In this document: positions 8,705 to 17,370 of the stretch, in pieces
Position numbering within the stretch: position 1 is the first letter of the stretch
Layout of the letters: the number at the start of each line of letters is the position of its first letter
DNA from: Dokdonella sp.
GTDB taxonomy: Bacteria; Pseudomonadota; Gammaproteobacteria; Xanthomonadales; Rhodanobacteraceae
DNA length: 64,000 nt
NCBI RefSeq assembly: GCF_019634815.1
Contig: NZ_JAHCAP010000005.1
Location: forward strand, 62,001-126,000
Direction: 5' to 3'
Position numbers and translations under genes: made by a program
Notes under the pieces: generated by a model
The model's input: the letters and a program-made list of their open reading frames with translations, nothing else
What the model was told of the DNA's origin: nothing
Database searches by the model: none

Positions 8705-8998
8705 ATGGCACGGATTACCGTGGAAGACTGCCTCGAGGTGGTCGACAACCGTTTTGAGCTGGTTCTGATGGCGACCAGGCGTGCGCGCCAGCTGTCCAAG
8801 GGTGTGGCTGCGGCGATCGAGGCGGAGAACGACAAGCCGACCGTGCTCGCGTTGCGCGAAATCGCCGATCGCAAGGTCGATCAGACGATGATCGACGAGA
8901 TCGATCGGCAGGAACGCGAACGCAAGGAACGCGAGGCGCTGGAGTGGGCCGCGGCCGAAGTCGACGACGATCTGGGCAAGGGCGGCGACGATCTGTGA
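8705..8998 (+). CDS. rpoZ: RNA polymerase omega subunit
   Basis: 97-residue omega subunit, which helps assemble beta-prime and forms part of a ppGpp site on RNA polymerase. The family opening [23 protein letters not shown] is intact, as is the RRARQL.KG helix. The C-terminal tail is rich in Asp and Glu. The ATG at 8705 follows GGAGAG. It precedes spoT by 62 bp, the standard rpoZ-spoT pairing. Confidence 0.96.
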   Translation: MARITVEDCLEVVDNRFELVLMATRRARQLSKGVAAAIEAENDKPTVLALREIADRKVDQTMIDEIDRQERERKEREALEWAAAEVDDDLGKGGDDL

Positions 8999-9060
8999 TG
9001 TCACTGCGCAACAGCCATTGCCGATCCAAACGGTCGGCCTGATCCTGGCGCGGCGCCGGC

Positions 9061-11232
9061 ATGCACATCTTCATGCCCCGGCGCGGCGCGACGCGCGACA
9101 AGTCATCGGCGCGACCCGAGTACCTGCGGGCGCTCGAACGACAGTTGAGCGCCTATCTGCCGCGCCAGCAGATTGCGCGCGTGCGGCGCGCGTACGAAAT
9201 CGGCGCGCAGGCGCATGAAGGACAGACGCGCAAGAGCGGCGAGCCGTACATCACCCATCCGGTCGCGGTCGCCGGGATTCTCGCCGGATTGCGGCTCGAT
9301 GCCGAGACGATCATCGCGGCGATCCTGCACGACACGCTCGAAGATACCGCACTGACCTCGGAGCGGATCGGCGCCGAATTCGGCACGGTCGTGGTCGAAC
9401 TCGTCGACGGTGTCACCAAGCTGGACAAGCTGCAGTTTCGCAGTCGCCAAGAGGCGGTTGCGGAGAGTTTCCGCAAGATGTTGCTGGCAATGGCGCGCGA
9501 TTTGCGCGTGATTCTCATCAAGCTCGCCGATCGCTTGCACAACATGCGCACACTGGGCGCGATGGAGCCGCAGTCGCGGCGGCGGATCGCACGCGAGACC
9601 CTCGAGATCTACGCGCCGATCGCGCAGCGCCTGGGCATGAACGATTTCAAGGCCGAACTGCAGGATCTGGGTTTCCGCGCGCTCTATCCCGATCGTCACC
9701 GCATCATCGCCGAGCGCATCAAGGCCACGCTGGGCAACCGCCGCGAGGCAATGACGCGAATCGCCGAAGCGCTCAAGAAGCGCCTGGCCTCGGACAAGCT
9801 GACCAGTCGTGTGGTCAGCCGCATCAAGTCGCCGTGGAGCATTTACACCAAGATGCGTGGTCAGCAGAAGTCGCTGGCCGAGGTCATGGATGTGTTCGGG
9901 TTTCGCGTCGTCGTCGACAGCGTGCCGCATTGCTACCAGGCGCTGGGCTCGGTGCATGGCCTGTACAAACCGCTCGACGGACGCTTCCGCGATTTCATCG
10001 CCATTCCCAAGGCCAACGGCTACCAGTCGCTGCATACCGTGCTGTTCGGGCCTTTCGGCGCGCCGATCGAGATCCAGATCCGCACCGAGGACATGGACAC
10101 GATCGCCGATCGCGGCATTGCCGCACATTGGGCCTACAAGGCGAAGACGATGCCGGCCAACAGCGCGCAGTCGCGGGCGCGCGAATGGCTGTCGGGCCTG
10201 GTCGATCAGGAAAGCGCGACGCGTTCCTCGCTTGAATTCGTCGAGAACGTCAAGGTCGACCTGTTTCCCGACGAAATCTACGTGTTCACACCCAAGGGCG
10301 AGATCCTGTCGTTGCCGCGCAATGCAACGGCACTGGATTTCGCCTATGCCGTGCATACCGATGTCGGCAACCGGGCAGTAGCCGCGCGTGCCGATCACCA
10401 ATTGGTTCCGTTGCGCGCGCCGCTGAGCAGCGGACAGACCGTGGAGATCGTCACCGCGGCGTCCGCCACGCCCAGCCCGCAGTGGCTCGATTGGGTGGTG
10501 TCCAGCCGCGCGCGCACCGCAATTCGCCATCACCTCAAGCGACTGCAGCACGAAGACGCCGTCGAATTCGGCCATCGCATGCTCGATCGCGCGTTCTCCT
10601 CGCTCGAATCCTCGCTGGAAACGATCCCGCCGGACGTGCTGGAGCGCTATCTCGACGAGCAGAAGTACAAGCGCTTCGAAGAGCTGCTTGCCGACATCGC
10701 GCTCGGCAATCGCGTGGCCGAAACCGAGGCGCAGGCGCTGCTCGTGCTGCACGGTGAGCACCCGCACACGATCAACGTGCGCAGCGGCGAGAAGATCCTC
10801 ATCACCGGCAGCGAACGCGGCGTGCTCAGTTTTGCCAATTGCTGCCATCCCACGCCGGGCGACGAGATCATGGGATACCTGTCCGCGGGCAAGGGCATCG
10901 TCGTCCATCGCCTCGAGTGCCCGAACGTGCCCGAACTGCGCAAGCTGCCCGAGCGCTGCATCGAGATGGCCTGGGATTCGGCGGTGCAGGGCGATTACCG
11001 CGTCGAGCTGCGCATCGACGTTGCCAACAAGCCTGGCGTGCTGGCCCAGGTCGCCGCGGCGATTGCCGAGGCCCGCTCCAACATCGAGAACGTCGAGTAC
11101 AAGGAACGCGATACCGAGACGGCAACCTTGCTGTTCACCATCGAAGTGCGCAATCGCAAGCACCTGGCCGACGTGATCCGCCATGTGCGGCGCCTGCAGG
11201 TGGTCAATACCGTGCGTCGCTATCCACTGTGA
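9061..11232 (+). CDS. spoT: Bifunctional (p)ppGpp synthase/hydrolase SpoT
   Basis: 723 residues with the full RelA/SpoT architecture: HD hydrolase domain with intact HDTLEDT (about residues 88-94), synthetase domain (IKSPWSIYTKM; GFRVVV; the substrate loop FIAIPKANGYQSLHT), TGS domain (VFTPKGEILSLP.NATALDFAYAVHT), zinc-finger/helical region (NCCHPTPGDEI.GY) and C-terminal ACT domain (VANKPGVLAQVAAAIAEA). Retention of the HD motif marks it as SpoT rather than RelA, so it should both make and degrade (p)ppGpp. A second ATG at 9073 is an equally possible start; neither has a clear ribosome site. In a run with rpoZ, ridA and recG. Confidence 0.95.
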   Translation: MHIFMPRRGATRDKSSARPEYLRALERQLSAYLPRQQIARVRRAYEIGAQAHEGQTRKSGEPYITHPVAVAGILAGLRLDAETIIAAILHDTLEDTALTSERIGAEFGTVVVELVDGVTKLDKLQFRSRQEAVAESFRKMLLAMARDLRVILIKLADRLHNMRTLGAMEPQSRRRIARETLEIYAPIAQRLGMNDFKAELQDLGFRALYPDRHRIIAERIKATLGNRREAMTRIAEALKKRLASDKLTSRVVSRIKSPWSIYTKMRGQQKSLAEVMDVFGFRVVVDSVPHCYQALGSVHGLYKPLDGRFRDFIAIPKANGYQSLHTVLFGPFGAPIEIQIRTEDMDTIADRGIAAHWAYKAKTMPANSAQSRAREWLSGLVDQESATRSSLEFVENVKVDLFPDEIYVFTPKGEILSLPRNATALDFAYAVHTDVGNRAVAARADHQLVPLRAPLSSGQTVEIVTAASATPSPQWLDWVVSSRARTAIRHHLKRLQHEDAVEFGHRMLDRAFSSLESSLETIPPDVLERYLDEQKYKRFEELLADIALGNRVAETEAQALLVLHGEHPHTINVRSGEKILITGSERGVLSFANCCHPTPGDEIMGYLSAGKGIVVHRLECPNVPELRKLPERCIEMAWDSAVQGDYRVELRIDVANKPGVLAQVAAAIAEARSNIENVEYKERDTETATLLFTIEVRNRKHLADVIRHVRRLQVVNTVRRYPL

Positions 11233-11282
11233 GGCGTCGCGCTTGCTATCCTGCGCGTTCCCATCCCGCGCGGTGAAACGAC

Positions 11283-11669
11283 ATGGCACGCAGCATCATC
11301 CACAGCGACAAGGCTCCCAAGGCGATCGGTCCCTATTCCCAGGCCGTCCGCGTGGGCCAGACCGTTTATTTGTCCGGCCAGACCCCGCTTGATCCGGCCA
11401 CCGGCAAACTTGTCGAAGGCGACATCAGCGCACAGGCTCAACGTGTGTTCGACAACCTCGCCGCAGTGTGCGCAGCTGCGGGCGGCTCGCTGGCCGACAT
11501 CGTGCGGGTCGGCGTCTATCTCACCGATCTGGGCAACTTCGCCGCCGTCAATGAGGTGATGAAGCAGCGCTTTGCCGAGCCCTATCCGGCGCGCTCGACG
11601 ATCGGCGTGCGCGAGTTGCCGGTGAGCGCGCAGGTCGAAGTCGACGCGATCATGCATCTGCCCGGCTAG
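11283..11669 (+). CDS. ridA: Reactive intermediate/imine deaminase RidA
   Basis: 128 residues, YjgF/YER057c/UK114 family trimer that hydrolyses reactive enamines/imines such as 2-aminoacrylate released by PLP enzymes. The signatures AIGPYSQAV near the N-terminus and [12 protein letters not shown] near the C-terminus are intact, including the Arg that binds the substrate carboxylate. ATG at 11283, 50 bp after spoT; position between spoT and recG is conserved in related genomes. Confidence 0.95.
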   Translation: MARSIIHSDKAPKAIGPYSQAVRVGQTVYLSGQTPLDPATGKLVEGDISAQAQRVFDNLAAVCAAAGGSLADIVRVGVYLTDLGNFAAVNEVMKQRFAEPYPARSTIGVRELPVSAQVEVDAIMHLPG

Positions 11670-11713
11670 GCGGATCACGACGGCGCCCGGGCACCGCGTC
11701 GCGGTGAGATGCG

Positions 11714-13849
11714 ATGAAGCAGCCGCGCTTGAATCCTGCCGCTGAGGCATTCCGCGTCGAGGCGACGCCGGCGTCTGTCGATGCCGGGCTGGCTGCGGTC
11801 GGTAGCCTGCCGGGAGTGGGTCCGGCGCTGGTGGAGCGACTCGCGCGCATCGGGATCGCCCAAGTGCAAGACCTGTGGTTCCACCTGCCATTGCGCTACG
11901 AGGACCGTACTCGGCTGACACCGATCGCCGAGCTTTCGATTGGCGCCAGCGCCCAGGTGTTGGCGCGCGTGGACGGCGTCGAGCGTGGCTTCCGCTTCCG
12001 CCCGCAGCTGCGGGTCGCGCTGGTCGACGATTCGCGCGCCACGCTGACCCTGCGGTTTTTTCATTTCCAGCGCAGCCAGGCCGAGCAGTTCGTTCCGGGC
12101 GCGCGCGTGCTGTGCTTTGGCGACGTGCGCATGGGACAGTACGGCCCCGAAATTGTCCATCCGCAATACCGCATCCTCGCGGGCGATGCGCCGCACGCGC
12201 TGGGTGATCGACTGACGCCCATCTATCCGAGCACCGAGGGCATCACGCCGATGCGCATGGCCGGCATCGTCGAGCGGGCGCTCGCGCGGCTGCCCGACGC
12301 AGCAACGCTCGAACTGCTGCCGCCTGCCTTGCTTGGGGAGCTCGGCATGGCTTCGCTGCGGGAGTCACTGCTGACCCTGCATCGGCCGCCACCCGATGCC
12401 GATGTCGCGGCCCTGCTGGCCGGCACCCATCCGGCGCAGCGGCGGCTGGCCTTCGAGGAACTGTTGGCGCATCACCTCGGGCTCAAGCGGTTGCGCGCGC
12501 AGGTGCGCAGCAGACGCGCCCCGGCCTTGTCCGGCAGTGGCGAACTGCGCACACGACTGCGCACGAGCCTGCCATTCGCTTTGACCGCGGCGCAGTCGCG
12601 GGTCGCCACAGAGGTCGAGCGCGATCTTGCGCAATCCACGCCGATGTTGCGACTGGTGCAGGGTGACGTCGGTTCGGGCAAGACCGTGGTTGCCGCGCTC
12701 GCGGCGCTCGCCGCGGCCGAGAGTGGCTGGCAGACCGCCTTGGTCGCGCCCACCGAACTGCTCGCCGAGCAACATTGGCGCACGCTCGGAGCCTGGATGC
12801 GGCCGCTCGGCATCGAACCGGTGTGGCTGTCCGGCAAGGTGCAGGGTCGCGCGCGTGAGCGGGCTCGCGGCGCAGTCGCGGCCGGTGCGCCGATCGTCAT
12901 CGGCACGCATGCATTGATCCAGCAGGGCATCGAGTTTCAGCGATTGGGCCTGGCGATCATCGACGAGCAGCATCGCTTCGGCGTGCATCAGCGCCTGACC
13001 TTGAGCGAGAAGGGGCGCGAAGGCGTGGTGCCACACCAACTGGTGCTCACCGCGACGCCGATTCCGCGCACGCTGGCGATGGCGGCGTACGCCGATCTCG
13101 ACGTCTCGGTGATCGACGAGTTGCCTCCCGGGCGCACGCCGGTGCAGACGGTCGCGATCGCAAATTCGCGCCGCGCCGAGATCATCGAGCGCATTCGTGC
13201 TGCCTGCGCGCAGGGACGTCAGGCGTACTGGGTCTGCACCCTGATCGAGGAGTCGGAGCAACTCGAGGCACAGGCCGCGGAAGTGGCTTTCGCCGAGCTG
13301 AGCACCGCGCTGCCCGAGCTGCACATCGGCCTCGTGCACGGACGGCTGAAGGTGAAGGAGAAGCAGGCTGCGATGGAGGCGTTCAAGGCAGGCGAAACAC
13401 GCCTGCTGGTGGCGACGACGGTGATCGAAGTCGGCGTCGACGTGCCGCAGGCGAGCCTCATGGTGATCGAGAATGTCGAGCGGCTCGGCCTTGCCCAGCT
13501 GCACCAGTTGCGCGGTCGCGTCGGTCGTGGCAGCGAGGCATCGACCTGTGTCTTGCTCTACCAGCCGCCGTTGTCGGCGCAGGCGCGCGCGCGCTTGGCC
13601 GTCATGCGCGAGACCAATGATGGATTCCGCATCGCCGAGAAGGATCTCGAACTGCGCGGACCGGGCGAGGTGCTGGGCACGCGCCAGACGGGGGCGGTCG
13701 AGTTCCGTGTCGCCGATCTGGTTCGCGATGCCGCGCTGTTGCCACTCGTGCATCGCATCGGTGAGCACTTGAGCACTCAGGATGCCGAGGCCGCGCGCCA
13801 CATCGTCGCGCGCTGGGTGGGTGGCGCGGTCCACTACGCGGGCGCATGA
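11714..13849 (+). CDS. recG: ATP-dependent DNA helicase RecG
   Basis: 711-residue superfamily-2 helicase that remodels stalled forks and Holliday junctions. The N-terminal wedge/OB domain (LPGVGPALVERLARIGI; LPLRYEDRT) is followed by the helicase core: Walker A GDVGSGKTVVA, DEQH-type box IIDEQHRFGVHQR, TATPIPRTLA, the motif TTVIEVGVDVP, and the Q-motif region QLHQLRGRVGRG. Length is within the family range of about 690-730. ATG at 11714 follows GGTGAG. Its stop is one base from the GTG start of the next gene. Confidence 0.96.
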   Translation: MKQPRLNPAAEAFRVEATPASVDAGLAAVGSLPGVGPALVERLARIGIAQVQDLWFHLPLRYEDRTRLTPIAELSIGASAQVLARVDGVERGFRFRPQLRVALVDDSRATLTLRFFHFQRSQAEQFVPGARVLCFGDVRMGQYGPEIVHPQYRILAGDAPHALGDRLTPIYPSTEGITPMRMAGIVERALARLPDAATLELLPPALLGELGMASLRESLLTLHRPPPDADVAALLAGTHPAQRRLAFEELLAHHLGLKRLRAQVRSRRAPALSGSGELRTRLRTSLPFALTAAQSRVATEVERDLAQSTPMLRLVQGDVGSGKTVVAALAALAAAESGWQTALVAPTELLAEQHWRTLGAWMRPLGIEPVWLSGKVQGRARERARGAVAAGAPIVIGTHALIQQGIEFQRLGLAIIDEQHRFGVHQRLTLSEKGREGVVPHQLVLTATPIPRTLAMAAYADLDVSVIDELPPGRTPVQTVAIANSRRAEIIERIRAACAQGRQAYWVCTLIEESEQLEAQAAEVAFAELSTALPELHIGLVHGRLKVKEKQAAMEAFKAGETRLLVATTVIEVGVDVPQASLMVIENVERLGLAQLHQLRGRVGRGSEASTCVLLYQPPLSAQARARLAVMRETNDGFRIAEKDLELRGPGEVLGTRQTGAVEFRVADLVRDAALLPLVHRIGEHLSTQDAEAARHIVARWVGGAVHYAGA

Positions 13850-13850
13850 G

Positions 13851-14597
13851 GTGAGTGTGCTCAGGCGCCTGCGCAAGGCTTGGGGGCAGGTCGAAGTGGG
13901 CGCCCTCGCCCTGGGGACTCTTGCGTGTCCCTTGTGCGGGCCCAGCCTCGCGCTACGCTTGAATCGTTCCGATCATGGCGTGCGCTGCCTGCGCTGCGCG
14001 GGCAGTTCGATCCACCTTGCAATGGGGGCAAGCCTGCGCGCCCGCGTTCCCGATCTGGCCCGACTCGATGCCTACGAATTGTCCGCACGCGGGCCCTTGG
14101 TCGCTTTCCTGCGCCGCGCGACGCACAGCCTGCAGGTATCCGAATTCCTGCCCGACGTCGCGCTCGGCAGCGAGCTGGGCGGCATCCGCTGCGAAGACAT
14201 GCAGCAGCTTAGTTTTGCCGACGCCTCGTTCGATCTGATTACCCACACCGAAGTACTTGAGCACGTGCCGGATGATCGCCGCGCACTGGCCGAATTGCAT
14301 CGCGTGCTGCGCGCGGGCGGCATCCTGATGTTCAGCGTGCCCATGCATGGTGGCGATGTCACGATCGAGCGTGCCTGCCTGCGCGACGGCAGGATCGAGC
14401 ACTTGCTGACGCCGGTCTTTCACGGGGATCCCTTGCGTGACGGCGCCGGGATTCTCGCCTTCCGCGACTACGGGCGCGACATCCTCGAGCGCGTGCGTGC
14501 CGCGGGCTTCGAACATGTCGAGTTCTGCGCGCCGCAGATCGCGCCTGCCTGGCTGGCTTTGCGCGAGGTGATCATCGCCTGCAAGGCAAGTACATGA
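13851..14597 (+). CDS. SAM-dependent methyltransferase with N-terminal Cys knuckles
   Basis: 248 residues from GTG 13851 (a second GTG at 13857 is also possible). The N-terminus has two CxxC pairs (CPLC and CLRC), a probable zinc ribbon. The rest resembles class I type-11 methyltransferases from motif II onward: CEDMQQLSFADASFDLITHTEVLEHVPDD and HRVLRAGGILMFSVP. The canonical glycine-rich motif I is replaced by YELSARGPLV, a variant I associate with a family of sugar- or glycan-linked methyltransferases. The substrate is unknown. The start lies one base after the recG stop, so it is translationally coupled. Confidence 0.75.
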   Translation: MSVLRRLRKAWGQVEVGALALGTLACPLCGPSLALRLNRSDHGVRCLRCAGSSIHLAMGASLRARVPDLARLDAYELSARGPLVAFLRRATHSLQVSEFLPDVALGSELGGIRCEDMQQLSFADASFDLITHTEVLEHVPDDRRALAELHRVLRAGGILMFSVPMHGGDVTIERACLRDGRIEHLLTPVFHGDPLRDGAGILAFRDYGRDILERVRAAGFEHVEFCAPQIAPAWLALREVIIACKAST

Positions 14598-14729
14598 AGG
14601 CTGCGAGCGGGCCGCTGCCACTCACCGCCGTCCCGGCCGTCGACGATGCACTGGCAACGCTTGCGCCGGCCTTGGCGACGTCTTCGCCCGGCCACTCGCC
14701 GATGTGCAGAGGGCCGGGCCGAGGGGATT

Positions 14730-15359
14730 TCAGGCCGGTTGTTCCTGTTCGGTAGGCGCGGAATGATCAATGTGCCGCAGGATATAGATGATCACCATCA
14801 CCATCAGACCGGTGAATGCGTAGTTGATGGCGGAGCTGGCGAGTTGGATCTCGTTGAAGCCGGCCACGCCCAGGCGTTCGATCAGGTAGGTCTTGACGGC
14901 GATGGATGCGACTTCGCGCAGCATGAGGAACGCCGTGAACTTGTAGAAATAGTGGATGTTCGATTTGCGCCGGTAGAGCGCGCGCGAACGCTCCCTTGGA
15001 ATGCCGCGGCTGTGTGCGTAGTCGATGAAAAAGAAGATGCCAAGTGGTCGCCCCGCCAGCATCGTCATGGCGTAGAACACGATGGATGCGTAGCTGAGCC
15101 AGACCGGATTCCACAGTTCCTGCTCAGCCGTCGAGGACAACAGGTTCAGGGTCAGATTGGCGCTGATGATGACGAGAAAGAACAGGCCGGAAACGCTCCA
15201 TTCCCGCTCCTTCATGAAACTGCCCAAGGTGTAGATCAGGCCCGGCACCAGGCCGATCAGGATCAGCAGGTAATCGCTGAAGTGACCGCGCAGCACGTTC
15301 CAGGCGATGAGGGGCATCGCCAAATAGAAGAACAGATCCAGCACGATCCGTTTTTTCAT
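14730..15359 (-). CDS. Integral membrane protein, VC0807-like
   Basis: 209-residue protein from MKKRIVLDLFFYLAMPL, with about six hydrophobic segments: residues 9-20, 28-42, 52-70, 83-104, a charged loop (YAHSRGIPRERSRALYRRKS), then two more near the C-terminus. The pattern of an N-terminal (L/V)DL..Y...P segment and a long conserved loop resembles the VC0807 family of uncharacterised inner-membrane proteins; this is a recollection-based assignment. An upstream extension of 41 codons rich in Arg/Asp/Cys is not homologous and was dropped. It is divergent from the biosynthetic locus and separated from the methyltransferase by 132 bp; no functional link is evident. Confidence 0.65.
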   Translation of the reverse strand: MKKRIVLDLFFYLAMPLIAWNVLRGHFSDYLLILIGLVPGLIYTLGSFMKEREWSVSGLFFLVIISANLTLNLLSSTAEQELWNPVWLSYASIVFYAMTMLAGRPLGIFFFIDYAHSRGIPRERSRALYRRKSNIHYFYKFTAFLMLREVASIAVKTYLIERLGVAGFNEIQLASSAINYAFTGLMVMVIIYILRHIDHSAPTEQEQPA

Positions 15360-15640
15360 GTCGAAATGTCTTCGGCCGAGGGCGATCAGGTCGCAATCAT
15401 AATCGCAGCGGTGCAGATCAGGGTCATCCCGCGAAGGGCGACACGGCTCGTCGCATGGCCCTGCAGGAACTTCGCGGCACATCCGGAGTGTCGGCAGGGT
15501 GGTCGCTCGCGGTCACCAAGCGTATCGCCCCAAGCCCGGCATGCTCTGGACCCGAGCGCGTGTTCGGAGTAAAAAAGAATTCGCGCTGTGGCGGTTCGCG
15601 TTCTCTGCGCAAGCCTTCCTGTGGGTCAATCAGGGGAACA

Positions 15641-16039
15641 ATGATGAAAAAGGCACTTGGGGCCATCCCGGAGTTTCCTCGCTGGCCAAGCTTTGCCGTC
15701 CCACCGGACACCCCGAATGCGCCCTCGGCACCCTCGGCACCATCGATGGGTCCACCCGGTACGCCGGCGGAATCCGGCACATCGGCGACCGTGACGATGA
15801 AACGGCCAGATGGCGAAGGCGAAGTCCCCGGCGGTGCGCACTTGTTTCCGGACAAGGTGATGCAGGGAATCATGGCCGCGATTTCGGGTCGTATCCAGAC
15901 CGACGCGGGCTCGGTTGCGCAAATTTCCCGAATGCTGAGGGAATTTCCGATCGACCAGTACCGTGATGCCGATGGCAATTTTCGCTGCCCGATCTCCGAG
16001 GAGCGACGCCGGCAACTGATGGCGACGTTCGACGACTGA
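15641..16039 (+). CDS. Small orphan protein opening the exporter/NRPS locus
   Basis: 132 residues (or 131 from the second ATG at 15644), with AGGGGA upstream. I do not recognise it. The N-terminal half is low complexity and proline-rich (residues 9-50: FPRWPSFAVPP..., repeated APS triplets), followed by EVPGGAHLFP with a double glycine at residues 75-76, and a charged helical C-terminal half (DKVMQGIMAAISGRI...QISRMLREFPIDQYRD...) with one Cys. There is no signal peptide or transmembrane segment. It lies immediately ahead of an NHLP-type three-component exporter and is separated from it by a hairpin, the position often held by an exported peptide precursor or partner. It is too long and lacks a nitrile-hydratase- or Nif11-like leader, so calling it a precursor would be speculation. 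Confidence 0.7.
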   Translation: MMKKALGAIPEFPRWPSFAVPPDTPNAPSAPSAPSMGPPGTPAESGTSATVTMKRPDGEGEVPGGAHLFPDKVMQGIMAAISGRIQTDAGSVAQISRMLREFPIDQYRDADGNFRCPISEERRRQLMATFDD

Positions 16040-16059
16040 AACGCTGCCGGAACTTGAGG

Positions 16060-16081
16060 GGCGGGCCTTGCGAGGCCCGCC
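16060..16081 (+). terminator. Perfect intercistronic hairpin
   Basis: GGCGGGCCT (16060-16068), loop TGCG, AGGCCCGCC (16073-16081): nine uninterrupted GC-rich pairs, 21 bases after the orphan gene stop and 31 before the adaptor gene. No T-run follows, so partial termination/attenuation or 3'-end stabilisation of the first cistron is more likely than a full stop. Confidence 0.6.
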
Positions 16082-16111
16082 GTGGGTACAACCCGACAGA
16101 GTCGTGGATCG

Positions 16112-17353
16112 ATGGCTGACAAAGAACCTGCATCCGACAACGCCGGAGGTGAACGCGTTGCCGAAACCCTGATGGTTGCCCGGCCGTTCTATCGACTCAC
16201 GCTGGGGACCTTCGTTCTGCTTGCGCTGATCGCGCTGGTCTGGGGTCTGTTCGGATCGGTACCCAACCGCATCGAAGGTTTCGGCGAGGTCGTCACGCAG
16301 GAAGGCCTCTACAGCCTGAGCGCGCCCGCGACAGGCCAGGTCGGGAGCATGCACGTTCGCTACGGCGAGCATGTGACCAAGGGCAAGTTGCTGATGCGTC
16401 TGGAGCAGCCGGATCTCCTGGATCAGGTTGCGGCCACCACCATACAAGTGGAGACCGTGAAGGCCGAGCTCGACATCCTGCGCTCGGGCGACAGCAGCAG
16501 CGCGGAGCTGCGCAAGCAGCTGCAAGGCCTCGAACTGAAGCGACTGCAGGCGCAGTTGGATGAGGCACAGACGCAGATCAGTTTTCTCGAAGATCAGCTT
16601 TCCAAGCAGCAAAAGCTGTTTGCGGAAGGCGTGATCATTCGCGCCACCCTGGCGGAAACCCAGGATTCCCTCGCTCGTCAGCGCGTCACGCGCGACCAGA
16701 CGCGCGAAGGCATCAAGTCGCTCAATCTCGACAACCAGCAATGGCTGATCCAGAAGGACATGAACGAGCAGGTGAAGGCCAATCAGCTGATCAATCTGCA
16801 AAAGCAACTGGACAACCTGCACCTGCAGTTGAAGCGAAACAGCGAAGTGCATGCCGATCGCGATGGCCGCGTCGTTGAAGTCAATGCGGCGCGTGGCGCG
16901 CTGGTTCAGCGTGGCGAAGCACTCCTGGTGCTGGAGGACGAGGGTGCTGCACGCAGCTACCAGTTCGACTTGTACGTGCCCTATTCGGCCGACGACCCGA
17001 TCGCGGTGGGCATGCGCGTCGACGTGGAACTGCTGGCAGTCGATCACGACCTCTATGGCTGGCTGATCGGCGAAGTGAAGGAAATCAACGACTATGTCGC
17101 GACCCAGGCCGAGTTGCACGACAACCTGCAAAACGATGCGCTGGTCAGCAAGGTTTCGACCAATGGGCCGGTTTTCCGCATCGTGGTCAGCCTGCGCAAG
17201 GATGATGCCACCAAGAGCGGCTTTGCCTGGACCGATGGCAAGGGGCCGCCGTTCGCGATTCACGTAGGCAGCCTCGGCAATGCCTATGTGCATGTCCAGG
17301 ACAAGGCGCCGATCGATTATCTGATTCCGATCTTCAAGAAGTATTTCGACTAG
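16112..17353 (+). CDS. HlyD-like membrane fusion protein of NHLP-type export system
   Basis: 413 residues: a short cytoplasmic N-terminus, one transmembrane helix (about residues 28-50, LTLGTFVLLALIALVWGLF), a biotinyl-lipoyl-like half (GFGEVVTQEGLYSLSAPATGQVGSMHVRYGEHVTKG), a long alpha-helical coiled-coil hairpin (about residues 110-245) rich in Gln/Leu heptads, the second lipoyl half (ADRDGRVVEVNAARGALVQRGEALLVLE), and a C-terminal beta domain. This matches the secretion protein of NHLP bacteriocin systems (the family modelled as TIGR03794). With the two ABC transporters downstream it would span the periplasm toward an outer-membrane channel, not encoded here. The ATG at 16112 is preferred to an in-frame GTG at 16082, which lies just beyond the hairpin. 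Confidence 0.85.
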   Translation: MADKEPASDNAGGERVAETLMVARPFYRLTLGTFVLLALIALVWGLFGSVPNRIEGFGEVVTQEGLYSLSAPATGQVGSMHVRYGEHVTKGKLLMRLEQPDLLDQVAATTIQVETVKAELDILRSGDSSSAELRKQLQGLELKRLQAQLDEAQTQISFLEDQLSKQQKLFAEGVIIRATLAETQDSLARQRVTRDQTREGIKSLNLDNQQWLIQKDMNEQVKANQLINLQKQLDNLHLQLKRNSEVHADRDGRVVEVNAARGALVQRGEALLVLEDEGAARSYQFDLYVPYSADDPIAVGMRVDVELLAVDHDLYGWLIGEVKEINDYVATQAELHDNLQNDALVSKVSTNGPVFRIVVSLRKDDATKSGFAWTDGKGPPFAIHVGSLGNAYVHVQDKAPIDYLIPIFKKYFD

Positions 17354-17370
17354 GCGGGGCGTCGATCTGC

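Noticed and set aside
9103..11289. 728-codon open frame on the minus strand opposite spoT
   Set aside because: Shadow frame of a GC-rich gene; its translation lacks any domain, while the plus strand is unambiguous SpoT.
12365..13876. 503-codon minus-strand frame opposite recG
   Set aside because: Antisense shadow with Arg/His/Gln-rich translation and no motif; recG is intact on the plus strand.
14646..15572. 308-codon plus-strand frame opposite the VC0807-like gene
   Set aside because: The minus-strand frame has a coherent multi-pass membrane pattern; this one is Gln/Arg/His-rich without any motif.
15641..16039. Orphan protein as a nitrile-hydratase- or Nif11-type leader peptide precursor
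   Set aside because: No similarity to either leader family, and the double glycine lies mid-protein after a proline-rich rather than helical region; left as unknown.
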